This document shows positions 34,158-45,850 of a DNA stretch of 64,000 bases, piece by piece (the stretch's first letter is position 1; each line of letters starts with the position of its first letter). The position numbers and the translations under genes were made by a program. Origin of the DNA: Leptidea sinapis (taxonomy: Eukaryota > Arthropoda > Insecta > Lepidoptera > Pieridae); NCBI RefSeq assembly GCF_905404315.1, contig NC_066312.1, positions 1,847,001 through 1,911,000 of the forward strand, given 5' to 3'. The notes beneath the pieces were generated by a model. The model had not been told where the DNA came from, did no database searches, and worked only from the letters and a program-made list of their open reading frames with translations.

Positions 34158-34608
34158 ACTAGCTGACCCGACAGATACTGTCAATAGGAAAAAAATTATC
34201 AAAGTAAAATGTGTAAAGTTGAAGTTATAAAAATGAAACAATAACGTATTTCTGAATTATTTTACAATAATATGTAGTAATAAAATGATAAGGATTAATA
34301 TATTAAAAATCTTTTACATCTTTATAATGGTCGTTTATTAATTTTGTACTAAAATGGATACACTTTGTTATATTTAAGAGATAGACGGACATCCCGGACA
34401 CATCAATAAAGCTATATTAGATACACAATTCCATCACACATTATTTTGTTATATCTTATTTTTTCCGACACCTCCGACTATCGTTATTGTATAAAAATGT
34501 ATACAAAAACAGCGTGAAAATCGATGCAGTAGTCTTCGAGTTTATAGCGAACAGACAGATAGATAGACGCTAACATAAATACAGAATACATGATATTTTA
34601 TATAACGG
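34158..34608 (+). repeat. Family D repeat, directly adjacent copy
   Basis: Starts ACTAGCTGACCCGACAGATA immediately after the previous copy ends, so the two lie head to tail. The right part has AAAATCGATGCAGTAGTCTT and ends near ATATTTTATATAAC. Confidence 0.65.
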
Positions 34609-34619
34609 GAATTACTAAG

Positions 34620-34844
34620 GGCCTTACAAATAAACTTGGTATAAAGTTATAACAATATTGTTGACAACACTGTTGTTAATACAATGATAATTCTGAAGTT
34701 TACCGAATGACAAGCTGCCTTGCAAATAAACGCGGGAAACGTTATACGTCCGAACAAACAATTCGTAAGCAAAATGTCTATTTGTTAACATTTTACATAT
34801 TCTTGGTTTATCCTTAGTTATAACTTTATTTTATTTGTAAGGCC
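34620..34844. mobile_element. MITE with GGCCTTACAAATAAA ends
   Basis: The element is 225 bp. GGCCTTACAAATAAA at 34620-34634 is matched by TTTATTTGTAAGGCC at 34830-34844, an exact 15-bp inverted repeat. The similarity continues inward (AAAGTTATAAC and GTTATAACTTT). The right end recurs at about 48700-48714 and 49080-49094. No clear target-site duplication. Confidence 0.8.
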
Positions 34845-35150
34845 GTTAGTCTTCAAATTATGTCCCCAATCCATTGCAGCGCATATCACTTTATACTTAC
34901 AAAACTCTGTACCACCTTTTATGAATTTCGTGAATCGCAATAAATATTTTGAGTTCGAATTGTAATATGTATACAGTTGTAACTTAAATACTAATTCTTA
35001 ATTATTTACAACTTTATTAATGTATGTAACTGTAGTACAGTACATATTGTAATATTTATTACGCGGTCTGTCGATTGTTTGTCAAGAAAACATTTCTATC
35101 AATATACAGGGCTAGGTCCCACGACCACATGGAGCGGTTGTATTTTTTTT

Positions 35151-35364
35151 TTTTAATTAAGAAGGAGGAAAAACGAGCGTACAGTTCACCTGGTGTTAAA
35201 TGATCACCGCCACCCACATTCTATTACAATTCCAGAGGAATCACAGAAGTATTGCCAGCCTTTAAGAATGTGTAGGCACTTTTAACGCACAAGGAAGCTC
35301 ATTCCACAGTGCTGTAGTAGGTACGTGGAATAAAGTTCCTTGAAAATAGCACTGTGGAGGACCG
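35151..35364 (-). repeat. LINE-B 3' end, short diverged copy
   Basis: Contains TTCACCTGGTGTTAAATGAT, AGAGGAATCACAG and GCACTGTGGAGGACCG on the plus strand, with internal deletions. The T run at its left is the reverse of the A tail. Confidence 0.7.
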
Positions 35365-35674
35365 ATTATTACCTTAAATATTGTAGATGTAACATTCTAC
35401 TGAATGACGACTTATTGTAATTTAAAAACAATTTAAACTGCTTACATAAAATAGAGCGGGAATTGAACATGATGTGAGAGGATCTCAGTTGTTTTTCCTT
35501 ACGGCAATGTCAGCATTTCATTTTTGTGATAAAAATTTTACATCAGATGTTAAAATTAATGGTATTATTTTTATTTATGATGCTATGTTAGCCATTTGTT
35601 ATATTTTTAAAGTGATAACCCTCACTTCTAGGATTAATACACAAATAAAATTTGAAAAACAAAATTTTATGAAC

Positions 35675-35745
35675 GATGCGGGACTCGAACCATGACCTCC
35701 GGCGTTCCGTGCCAGTGCTCTAAGCAACTGATCTAACCGTTCGAG
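35675..35745 (-). repeat. tRNA-like sequence, probable SINE head
   Basis: On the minus strand, GGTTAGATCAGTTGCTTAGAG resembles a pol III A box region, and CATGGTTCGAGTCCCGC resembles a T arm with B box. The acceptor and anticodon stems do not pair properly, so it is not a working tRNA gene. A tRNA-derived SINE is the likeliest origin. Confidence 0.5.
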
Positions 35746-36343
35746 TGACGTATCGTCATAAAATCTTGTATGCTTTGTTCAACTCTCAGGTTGTGGCTTC
35801 ATCTACAGGATGTACTTTACAGTTGATAACCTGCCCAGCACCAATAAAATTAATAAAATTTTGCATTTCACATTTTATTTATGCTATGTTCTGTACCAAA
35901 AGATTAAACCTTATGATGAAGCCTTTCGATTGGTATAATAAAGCTACAGGGTATTTTGTTCTCGTTTTAATTAATTATTCAATGTTAGTTGTTATTAGTC
36001 AATGTTAATTATTTAAAAATATGAATGCCATTTTAATTCTTTAAATTAAAATAAAGTCTTTCAGTAAAATCATCTACAATATTAAGGTTTTTTTGACTGC
36101 ATATGGCGTAGCCGTGGGACATCGTGTATATATATTATGATATAGGAACAGCTTATTTATAAAGTTCAACATAATAGCAATACGTCATCACAGACTTAAT
36201 TCGATTGAAAAAAAAACTACTTAAACGATCCGATAATCGGTTATTAAAATACCAATTGGAGAAAATGGATAAATATATCAATTTCGGATTGCCAAATTAG
36301 CATAACGATTGAATAGAGAAATAATGACATGGTTTTGTAGATA
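35746..36343. other. Intergenic, no feature seen
   Basis: Open frames at 35474-35695 and 35745-36008 show no recognisable protein signature. Confidence 0.4.
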
Positions 36344-36658
36344 TTTACCAGTGGGAGGCTCCTTTACACAGGATACCGGCTAGATTATGGGTACAACGGG
36401 GCCTATTTCTGCCGTGAATCAGTAATGTGTAAACATTACTGTGTTGCGGTCAAAAGGGCGCCGTAGCTAGTGAAATTACTGGGCAAATGAGACTTAACAT
36501 CTTACGTCTCAAGGTGACGAGCGCAATTGTAGTGCCATTCAGAATTTTTGGGTTTTTCAAGAATACTGAACGGCACTGCATTGTAATGGGCAGGCCGTAT
36601 CAATTACCATCCGCTGAACGTCCTGCTCGTCTCGTTCCTTATTTTCATAAAAAAAAAG
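36344..36658 (+). repeat. Family A repeat, full-length copy
   Basis: Runs from TTACCAGTGGGAGGCTCC to the A run after TTATTTTCAT. It includes the imperfect hairpin-like pair GTAGTGCCATTCAGAATTTT and AAGAATACTGAACGGCACTG. Confidence 0.8.
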
Positions 36659-38189
36659 GATATTAGAATTGAAAACAGGCCGGGGCAAACTATCAACAAA
36701 AGTAGAACTACGTGGGTGTTGCTGTGACTGAATAAAAAATATAATGAAAGGTACTATTTACCCTTCAGAAATAGAGGCGTGAGAATATGTTTGTATGTAT
36801 GTTCTATAATAAACAGTTGAAACCAAATACTTGAGTGCTCTGAAGCCGTGACTTATGTAAATATAGTCGTTGGAAATGCACACTTTTGATTTCATTGACA
36901 CAGACTCAGTCCTCCTTTGTTTGTATCACTGGAGCCGAGATGACACACTTCTGTAACCATTTTATGTATTCCTAGTATTCGGGATGCGAAAAGAATTTAG
37001 GAAATGACGATTTTATACATAGATTAAGGGAGATATAGACTATAGAGCGACTTCGACTTATCCAGACTAACGTAAAACTTAGCTCAGTGTAAGCTAAGCA
37101 TAATCTTTCATTATATCTTTATAGTAATTTGACAGCTGAAATTATACTGGGCTTAAATAAGATAGTCCATTCAAAGTCTGCGCGATATATATATAGCTGC
37201 GGAAGTTAAACAAGGTGGTTGGTAAGTAGCGTACATCACACGATCATTGTGAAAGTGAATGATAACAATATGTATGTTTTTGTTCTATTTTATTGTTTTT
37301 CAAGGCATAGACCTTGAGAACTCTTTACCAGACACAGCCGTCTTTCCAAAATTCCTTTAAGGAAGCCGAGTTGAGCAGTATCAGCCGACGTTATACAGCC
37401 CAGGTCGCGTCACCGAACTCGAAATTGATAAACCTTTAATAATAAAATTACCAAAAATATATAATATAAATATTGAATATGGAATGAACATTGCTAACTA
37501 TAATTAATACATTATACATACTTAATTAAAATAATATAAATATACGAATAAGGTTCTACTTCATATTAATTAATATTATGAATGTATATTATAAGTATTT
37601 TATATTAATATGTGGGTCTAATTATAAATTTAATTCAAGAACAATTAGTAAGCATTTACTCTATATATACTACCTTCATATAAACATTATTTGTATTTAG
37701 ATTTGTTAGTAGAGATTATTCAGTGTTAAAAATTCCCCGATCTCCTATGCATTTCACACATCTTCATATAATATTTCCCGTTAGTCTTCCTATTTTCATC
37801 AGTTTCTTTTAAAGTTTTGTTTTAATTTAGAAAACATTTAAACACTTAAAATAAAACAGAAAAGTAAATCTAGAATTTTTTGTTTTTTTAGCAATAGCAA
37901 GGATCCATCTCTACTCTGTGATTATAGTATATGGGAATACTTCTTTAGACTTATATAAGACATATTCTGTACAAGTGCTGAGTGCTGAGATATCAAGTCC
38001 GCATTTGTAAACCTGTTAATTACGTTCAGCCTGTTTCAAGCTCATAAGCCCAAAGTACAAAGATAAACTAAAAGGATTTTTTGATTTATAATATGTAAGT
38101 TAATATTTATAATTTATTTATTTAAACAGCATTCGATTTTGCTCTGCAAATATATGTTAAGCTCTCTCAGTGTGTATTTATTTATAGCG
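36659..38189. other. Intergenic, no gene recognised
   Basis: Mostly AT-rich. The GC-richer part at 37300-37430 has no clear coding signal. Confidence 0.4.
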
Positions 38190-38830
38190 TCATGCATGTG
38201 GTGGGATTTGACCGTCGTTCCGGTCAAAGCGCGTAAACAAGTGTACTAGGAGAACATGAATCGATAGCATATAAATTGTGCTTGGTAATCTAGAAATACA
38301 ACAAATTACAATGTTGCAGCCAGTAGGTCACAAGCCTGTGCCGGATTAAGTGCGAGAACGGGGCCCTCAGCATATTCAAAGGCCCTACCTTTGATCTTGT
38401 ATAAGTTTATAAGACCGAATTTGTGAGTGCTCTGGCAATATAGAATATTTTTAAAATAAAGAACTAACAAATAAGTCTGACTACTATAATATACTACATA
38501 AATGGTAATAAATATTTAAGTACAAAGTTCAAAGTTTATGTTTATTACAGAGCATGCAACTACGTTGTTCATGAAGCGTTCTAAGCACTGACCATAATTA
38601 TTGAAGAATATGTACAATATATGATTTTTCAATGATTGGGTAAATCGAACAAATCTTTGCTAATTCTCTATGTATTGTTCATTCAAAATTGGGGCCCGAA
38701 GAAATCGCAACTTCTGCGTTAATCCGGCCCTGGAGACTGGTCACAACTCACAAGTAGTAATAATAGCGATACACGTCGCACTATATCGATCTCCCTTCTA
38801 CTCACATACAACACTTCTGAGCTCTGTCCA
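38190..38830. repeat. Family J repeat, interrupted
   Basis: AAACAAGTGTACTAGG, AACATGAATCGATAG and ACAATGTTGCAGCCA match 16085-16230. The similarity to that copy (GCAGCC...GTCACAACT) resumes after 38739, on the far side of an inserted hAT-like element. Confidence 0.55.
38334..38738. mobile_element. hAT-like non-autonomous element with exact 8-bp duplication
   Basis: The ends are inverted copies of a TGCCGGATTAA / TTAATCCGGCC sequence. The element is bounded by exact 8-bp repeats GGTCACAA at 38326-38333 and 38739-38746. The interior includes GGGGCCC-type blocks near both ends and no coding frame. An 8-bp duplication and CAGGGCCGG-like tip fit hAT, although the tip sequences differ at several outer bases. 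Confidence 0.65.
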
Positions 38831-39415
38831 CTGAGCCGTAGCCGTCTTCAAAGAGGATGTTAATACTACGTAATTAATAGTAGATACGACGGGACGCACA
38901 TCGAGTGGCCATTAGTGTTTTCAATAACATATAGAACTTTGACATATAAAAATCAACTAAGTATACTAAATTCAACATGTAATAATATTGTTTCAAAACT
39001 CAACTCTTATCTATATCTTTTAAAAAAAACTACTACGTTTTCCGTAGCGTTCACAATTATTAAACCTTCACATTGATAATAATACTATATAATAGTTAAA
39101 AGATATATATTTATAACGATAAATCTACGAAGTTTTAACTAAATCTGGCTGTTGTAAAGAATAACTCTTGATAACTTCGGGCCCTTAAAAGTGCAACGTG
39201 CTGCGATTGATATCTTATACTTATGCAAATACGGAGATCAGCCGTGAGTTGATGAGTAGAGTTAGATCTGATAGCCCGCTAATGCGTAGTAAAATTTCGT
39301 GGCTGACTTTTTACGACTTGACAACAAAAATTGTTTACATAAATTTCATAATGTTAATAGGTTCGCCTTTTCTATTTTGATATTTCCTCATTAGAAATCT
39401 TCTTCTCTCTCACTC
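38831..39415. other. Intergenic, no feature seen
   Basis: No gene or repeat recognised. Confidence 0.4.
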
Positions 39416-39735
39416 TTTTACCAGTGGGAGGCTCCTTTGCACAGGAAGCCGGCTAGATTATGGGTACCACAAAGGCGTCTGTCTCTGCTGTGAAGCAGTA
39501 ATGTGTAAACATTATTGTGTTTCGGTCTGATGAGCGCCGTAGCTAGAGAAATTACTGGGCAAATGAGACTTAATATCTCATGTCTCAAGGTGACGAGTGC
39601 AAATGTAGTGCCGTTTAGAATTTTTGGGTTTTTCAAGAATTCTGAGCGGCACTGCATTGTAATGGGTAGGGCGTATCGATTACCATCAGCTGAACGTCCT
39701 ACTCGTCTCGTCCCTTATTATCATTTAAAAAAATA
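39416..39735 (+). repeat. Family A repeat, full-length copy
   Basis: From TTTTACCAGTGGGAGGCTCC to TATCATTTAAAAAAATAA. Very similar to the 36344 copy. Confidence 0.8.
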
Positions 39736-39789
39736 ATAAATATCTATATATAGTATTTATGAGATATGAAGAATTCCTGCAATTTTTAA

Positions 39790-40203
39790 TAATCTATATA
39801 TATAAAAATGAATTGCCGTTCGTTAGTCTCGCTAAAACTCGGGAACGGCAGGCCCGATTTGGCTAATTTTGTTCTTGAATTATTTGTGGAAGTCCAGGGA
39901 AGGTTTAAAAGATTTGAATAAACATGAAAATCCTCGGGTTTAAATGAAACAACAATTTTGAATTTACTTTCACGTGTCCCCCGTTGTTCAGAAATCAAAT
40001 AAAAATAATAGTTTAAAATGAATAACTAATTAGAATTTTTATATATTTCTAGCTTTCTAAGGAGGTAAAAAATAAACTTCCTTAAAAAACGGGTAACACT
40101 TAAAAAAAGGAGTCCTTTTGTTTGTTTTAAGTTTATTTTATACAAAAGTTTAGGTCTCATTTATTTATCGATTGAGGCAGTACGAAGTCTGCCGGGTCTA
40201 GTT
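39790..40203 (-). repeat. Family D repeat, minus-strand copy
   Basis: Reverse complement of the 55146-55708 copy: GTTAGTCTCGCTAAAACTCG at one end and TCGATTGAGGCAGTACGAAG plus GCCGGGTCTAGT at the other. Internal parts such as TTTGTTTTAAGTTTATTTTA also match. Confidence 0.75.
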
Positions 40204-40236
40204 GACCCGGTTTTTAATAAAACCCACAGGTTAATA

Positions 40237-40465
40237 AACCCCTAAAGGGGAACTTGAATGGGTGTCTTGTACCAGGAACACATGATTTGCAAAGGCTATC
40301 TGTGACGTATTGTAGATAAGTGGGAGCTCACGTCTGACCTTTAAACAGAGCAGTAGCGCTGCGCGGTAGTGCAAGATGCAAGATGTGACGCAAATGCCGT
40401 CATTTGCATGACATCTTGCATCCTTGTTTCGCGAACACTACAAACATGTTATGGTCTGAGAGCTA
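40237..40465 (+). repeat. Family F repeat, copy 2
   Basis: Partner of 15300-15541. Contains an internal pair, GCAAGATGCAAGATGTGACG and CATGACATCTTGCATCC, that can form a hairpin. Confidence 0.65.
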
Positions 40466-42306
40466 GTAAATAATTCGTCTAACTAAACTGTTTTCAATAA
40501 TTCTACTTCTTATTGGAACGAAGTTACGATAGGGGTAGTCTAACTGGGAAAAAACGATCGGAACTTAAGCTTTTTATTAATCCTAACCTCGTCTTGAAGA
40601 AGTTTTCACGTCTTTTATGAGGTCTTAAACTCACACGTATTTTATAGATAATATACCCGCAATAAAATATGTAATATCCTGTAACTTTCGTAAGTTCCCT
40701 TCGTATGTTTACGTATATTTCTTTTTGAAAGAAAACGACTAACAAGAAATAGTACTGAAATTATTATTTATAGTTTATTTCAGTGGCCATTTTTGTCTCT
40801 TTTTTTCAAAAGTATTCATAAATGTTATTTAATAAAACGTAGCTTGTATGACTGACGGTTTTATTAAGTGCAATGATCACTTTATAGTTCGTTAGCTCTT
40901 CAAATTCATCGAACACCGAGATGAGGTTATGTTCTCCTGGTCTTCATAGTCACTAAATATCTACGAATTTAATTGAAAAAAAAAGCTGTTTATTTTATGA
41001 TACGAGTATATCCTTGATCCCTAATGTTACCCAATCAGTAAATATCATTCATAAAGGGTACTAGTTAGATCAACTATTTTATAAATAATTCAAATTCATT
41101 GAGGCAATAATTCAGTACATTAACGGATGGGATTGCTACCAATAAATAAAAAAATAAAATTATCGTTTATGCAAATGCCATTAGCAACATGATGAAAATG
41201 ATTGCTGCAGAACAGTATGAAACGATCGAACCTACTTTCCAAATTTCATAATTTAATATATACTTTTGGTTGGTTTAAAGTTTAAACCACAGTTAATTAT
41301 TTGTTTTTGATATAATTATTTTTTGTTACCGTTTCTGTTCTGAAGTTGCATAACAGAAACATACGCACCGGCATTTCTATCGACAAAGTTCCGCAAGAAT
41401 ACCAGGAGTACACGAATCAGTGGGGGATGCATTTTACTTGCTAATATCCAGTTATAGAGATAACACACACTCACAATCACTACTCACACGTCATAACTTT
41501 ATATTGATTGGTGAGATATGATATTTACGTAAGTATAATTTTAACCAATGGGACCAGATTATCATGACTGTCCGCTAGTTGCAGAAAGCATCCTTAAAGT
41601 TAATATTTCATTAAATATAATACCGTCACTTTCTTTTTCATTTTGACAGTCAAAGATAGCATGTGATATGATGAAACTTTAATTATAAAAATACTTTCTG
41701 CAACAAGCGGATAATCTCTTAAACCAAAATAATTAGACACATTGACGGATGTTGAGATATATTAACTCTTAATTCCACCAATTCGACAAGTTTTTTTCTA
41801 ATCTACACGAGGCATTCTCAAAAGATGTTGACTCGCCGAAAGTGGAAGGTGAACGTTCTACGTGAACGACACTAGTTCATAAGTTTATAGAATACAATTC
41901 CAGATTTACAATTTTCTTTCAATCTGTTTAAGCGTCTCTCTGTTTCGTATTATAAACGTATTGAAGTAGTACATAGTGCTATATGGTGCGGAATCTTTGT
42001 TCTTTGTTCAAGTCAATTTATCAATAATGATATCTGTTTCTGATAACCTAGTGTCTTTGTGTTACAAAGTAGTGTTATTCACGTCATTTGTTTTTATTTC
42101 CAATCAGATTTAAAATAAATATAATATTTATTTCTCAATAAGGCTTTTTATTGTTTTTATATTCACACACAACTTCTTAAGAATACAACTCAACGACCTT
42201 CAACGTTACAATAGGTAATATCCGACCACATATCTGTTGACTACTGGTAGGCGGGTAGGCTGGTATTTGATTTATCTAATACCTATAAAAGAAACCTTTT
42301 TTGCTA
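40466..42306. other. Intergenic with several small repeats
   Basis: Holds a family J fragment near 41395-41520, a small MITE at 41568-41716 and family I at about 41803-41850. No gene recognised. Confidence 0.45.
41568..41716. mobile_element. Small MITE with imperfect inverted ends
   Basis: TCCGCTAGTTGCAGAAAG near the left end is mirrored by CTTTCTGCAACAAGCGGA at the right. The inner flanks (AAAGTTAA and TTAATTATAAA) also pair. About 149 bp, no coding frame. Confidence 0.65.
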
Positions 42307-42560
42307 ATGCTGAAAGTCATCATTCAACATCATTTCAACTGGAAGAAGGCCACTGCTAGACAAAGGCCTCTGCCAAAGATTTCCACGACGATCGGTCCTG
42401 CGCTACCCTCATCCAACGTATTCCGGCGATCTTCACCTGATCGTCAGTCCATCTTGTGGGGGGCCTACCAAACTGCGTCTTCCGGTACGTGGTCGCCATT
42501 CGAGGACCTTACTGTCCCAACGGCCATCTGTCCGTCGAGGTATATGCCCTGAAACGTCGG
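42307..42560 (-). mobile_element. LINE 3' tail (RTE-like), longer copy
   Basis: The minus strand reads RRTDGRWDSKVLEWRPRTGR, then after frameshifts the QDGLTIR region. This is the C-terminal region (normally WRPRTGKR...PPTRWTDD) of a LINE whose last residues also appear at 26648-26765. Confidence 0.7.
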
Positions 42561-43215
42561 GTTAACTAAAATAATTATAATGTACATTTAACGCGAAAAA
42601 TTTGATGAAAAAACACTGTTACATTAATTACACTCGTTTTAATGCTTTAAAAGTGTTTTATTTAAATGTGTAACACCCGTGTTAATTAAAGAAAATACTA
42701 CTTGTATTTTTAGTTCCATGTTTCAAGATTCACCCCAATGGCGGTGTACTGACGGTGGTTCTTAATCGGTAATATTGTCCGGCAAAGTTTGTAAATTTCT
42801 GACCATTAAAATAACAGAATTTAACGATTTAAGAGATCATGTATTGGGGATACATTCCCATGTTCATAGATACAAAATATCTACGATTTTTTAAAGCTAC
42901 TAGGACAAAATTATAAAAATTTGCTAAAAGATTCTGTGTTCCCATTGATTAGTATTTAATAAATACAGGATGGAGCGATTTACGAATGAAATCCATTTCT
43001 CAGAAGTGAGTCATCTCAATTTTCCTTAAACAAAGGATCAATATACTGAGAGTGTGTCAGTAAAATTTAAAGTGCGGTGTCTGGTCCCAGCGCCCGTATA
43101 TTAAGGCTCAAGGGCTTTGAACCAATCACATCATTCGCATGACTACCGTTTATTATGAAACTATATTCAGATTCACTGCTTTCCTCCGGCTTTACTTTCA
43201 TGCTTCTTTTTCATT
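42561..43215. other. Intergenic, no feature seen
   Basis: No gene or repeat recognised. Confidence 0.4.
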
Positions 43216-43505
43216 TTTACCAGTGGGAGGCTCCTTTGCACAGGATGCCGGCTATGGGTATGGGTACCATAACGGCGCCTATTTCTGCCGTGAAGCAGTA
43301 ATGTGTAATCATTATTGTGTTTCGGTCTGAAGGGCGCCGTAGCTAGTGAAAGTACTAGGCAAATGAGACTTAAAAAAAAACATCTTATGTTTCAAGTTGA
43401 CGAGCGCAATTGTAGTGCCGCTCAGAATTTTTGGGTTTTTCAAGAATCCTGTAATGGGCAGTGCGTATCAATCACCATCAACTGAACGTCCTGCTCGTCT
43501 CGTAC
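43216..43505 (+). repeat. Family A repeat, with a small internal deletion
   Basis: Starts TTTACCAGTGGGAGGCTCC. The segment between TTTTTCAAGAATCCTG and TAATGGGCAG lacks the CAGCGGCACTGCATTG-type block present elsewhere. Confidence 0.8.
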
Positions 43506-44394
43506 GTACATATACAAGTACTTTTATTTTTGTCTATCTACCGTAACATTGTAAATTTAAATAATACTCATCCATCATCTGTATAATATGAAATAATCAT
43601 ATTTACAATACATATTATAATCATAATTGTGCATAAGTAACTGGTAAAATATGCTTTGACTGATAGCGCAGCCTTAATAGACTCGAGATGTTGGAGCGTT
43701 ACAGCCAAGCTAAACAGCTCAGCCTCATTCAACACTCGCGATATATAATAGTTACTGCGGCTAAACAAATTATAGCTTAAATAACAGCAACACCTAAACA
43801 GACAAACTGTTATACAACATAATTATTATAATCTTTATAATTCCGTTACATGCAAAAAAAAATTTAATTTCAATCAAATATTTCATAAAATGTAAGTTTC
43901 TCACGGGAAATGAACAAATGGCATTTTATAAGTCTCATTAAAGTACTGAAAGTTGCTTGAAACAATAAATTTCATTCTAAATTAGATAATTTAGAATGAA
44001 ATTCGTCGAAAAAATAGCGGTGAACAGTTATCCTCTATTTTCAGCAACGCACGCACACTAATACAATACATAAGTATCCATTCCTACTCTATGCTAAAAC
44101 AAAGTGACTGACGTATCGCGAGTGTAAGACGTAGCTGTCGTACACACTAAAGAAATAAACCTGGCCTGTTGTAATGCGTTGGCTAACAGCGAGAGGCTCT
44201 ACCTAAACGTATAAATTATGTAAGCCAAATAGGTTCTATATGTCACACTTCAGCTCACATCATGTTAGGTGATCACCTAGGTTGGATGATCACCTAGGGT
44301 GGGTGATCAGCCTCCCCATATTGTCATCGCATTACAATACTCAACCAGCAGTATCTGTAACACAACCGACGGAAATGTTGTAATTATATAAATA
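43506..44394. other. Intergenic, no gene recognised
   Basis: At 44268-44310 the phrase GGTGATCACCTAGG/GGATGATCACCTAGG is repeated in near-tandem. Otherwise AT-rich. Confidence 0.4.
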
Positions 44395-44535
44395 TAAATA
44401 AATAAATATTAACACACTTTTACACAAATTATCTTGCCCCAAATTAGGCATAGCTTGTACTATGGGTACAAGACAACGATATATTAAATACAATATACTT
44501 AAACATACATATGACTCAGAAATAAACATTCATAA
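44395..44535 (-). repeat. Tail of the tRNA-headed SINE, without the head
   Basis: On the minus strand, TTGTCTTGTACCCATAGTAC, GGGGCAAGATAATTTGTGTA and AAAGTGTGTTAATATT match the body of the SINE at 45552-45850. The tRNA-like head is absent (5' truncation). Confidence 0.75.
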
Positions 44536-44770
44536 AACAATATAACAAGAAAAACATATTACACACACAGGTAAATATGGACATGTGTTACGAATTTATT
44601 GATATTCTGATAAAAACAATACTGTCTGTGCTCCTGGTAGCTGGAAAATATACACAGAGCACAGGATGTCTAAGTGAAAGTACCTATATATTGAACAGCA
44701 AACAACAAGGTACTCAAATGATTCTTGGAATTAATGTCATAAAAATAAAAACTGCATCATTTACTTTCTT

Positions 44771-45105
44771 AACCGACTTCAAAAAGGAGGAGGTTATCAA
44801 TTCGATCGGTATTTTTTTTAATGTATGTACACCGATTACTCTGAGATTTATGATCCGATTTACGTAATTCTTCTTTTATTTGATCCGAAATGTATGCCAT
44901 TTGGTCTCATAAGAATTTTACATAGTTTGGCCCAGTAGTTTTAATTTTATGAACATTTCATTTTATGTCACTGACTTAAAACCTATCAATAGGTAGCACA
45001 TACAAATAATAGTATTTTATTAATATTAAAGGTAAAGGTTTGCATAAGAGGTGTATTAAATAAATTTTTTAGTTATTTTTAACATTTCAGTTTTTGAAGT
45101 CGGGT
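44771..45105. mobile_element. MITE-like repeat with AACCGACTTCAAAAA ends
   Basis: AACCGACTTCAAAAA at 44771-44785 is mirrored by TTTTTGAAGTCGGGTT at 45091-45106. The interior (GGAGGAGGTTATCAATTCG, ATTACTCTGAGATTTATGA) is of a type I associate with abundant lepidopteran repeats. Confidence 0.65.
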
Positions 45106-45551
45106 TTTTTAAACGTAGTTTTTTTTACAATAACAGATACTAGCCGGGGATCGAACAAGCTATCTCAAAGAAAACACACGCGGTATATAATATTTTTTTA
45201 GATTAAAATATTCTATCCTTCAACATACCGCATTATTAATTAATTGACAAACACCATTAAACGTCGAAAAAAATCAAATAAATAAATAATTAACGCCAAT
45301 TTACTATTTAATTTCATCTGTTTACTTTTGCATTTACCGTGGCCTTTTACCAGGAAGAGATAATAAAGAATTTAAACAATCCTTACTTGTTAGAATATTA
45401 TATTTTATAATAACATTCAACTAAAATATACGTCGACTTTGGTTTCATACCATAACATTGGTTTAGTATCTTGCTTTAATCAGAATGATAGAAACATAAG
45501 TTTACGTTAAGGAACAAATTTAAATGAAACAAAACAAATATAATATATAGA

Positions 45552-45813
45552 CGCCCTGTATAGCCGAGTGGTTAGCGATTCTACCTACTAAGCTAGAGGT
45601 CCCGGGTTCGAATCCCGGTAGGTGCAAGCATTTATATGATGAATATGGATGTTTGTTTCCGAGTCATGGATGTTTAAATGTATTTATGTATGTTTATATG
45701 AATTTATGTATATTTAAGTATATTGTATTAAATATATCATTGTCTTGTAACCCATAACACAGGCTATATATGCTTAACTTGGGGCAAGATAATTTGTGTA
45801 AAAAGTGTGTCAA

Positions 45814-45849
<36 letters not shown>

Positions 45850-45850
45850 A
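45552..45850 (+). repeat. tRNA-headed SINE
   Basis: The head carries an A box (TAGCCGAGTGG, 45561-45571) and a B box in a well-paired T arm (CCGGGTTCGAATCCCGG, 45602-45617). The acceptor stem does not pair fully, so it is not a working tRNA. A body of about 180 bp follows, with TTGTCTTGTAACCCATAACA and GGGGCAAGATAATTTGTGTA, then an (ATT)n run. Transcription by RNA polymerase III from the internal boxes is expected for this class. Retroposition would depend on a partner LINE. Confidence 0.85.
45815..45847. repeat. (ATT)n microsatellite at the SINE end
   Basis: Ten or more ATT units form the 3' tail of the SINE. Confidence 0.9.

Noticed and set aside
35474..36008. Two overlapping frames of 73 and 87 codons
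   Set aside because: They run across a tRNA-like SINE head and show no protein signature.
45552..45625. Functional tRNA gene
   Set aside because: A and B boxes are good, but the acceptor stem does not pair and a SINE body follows.
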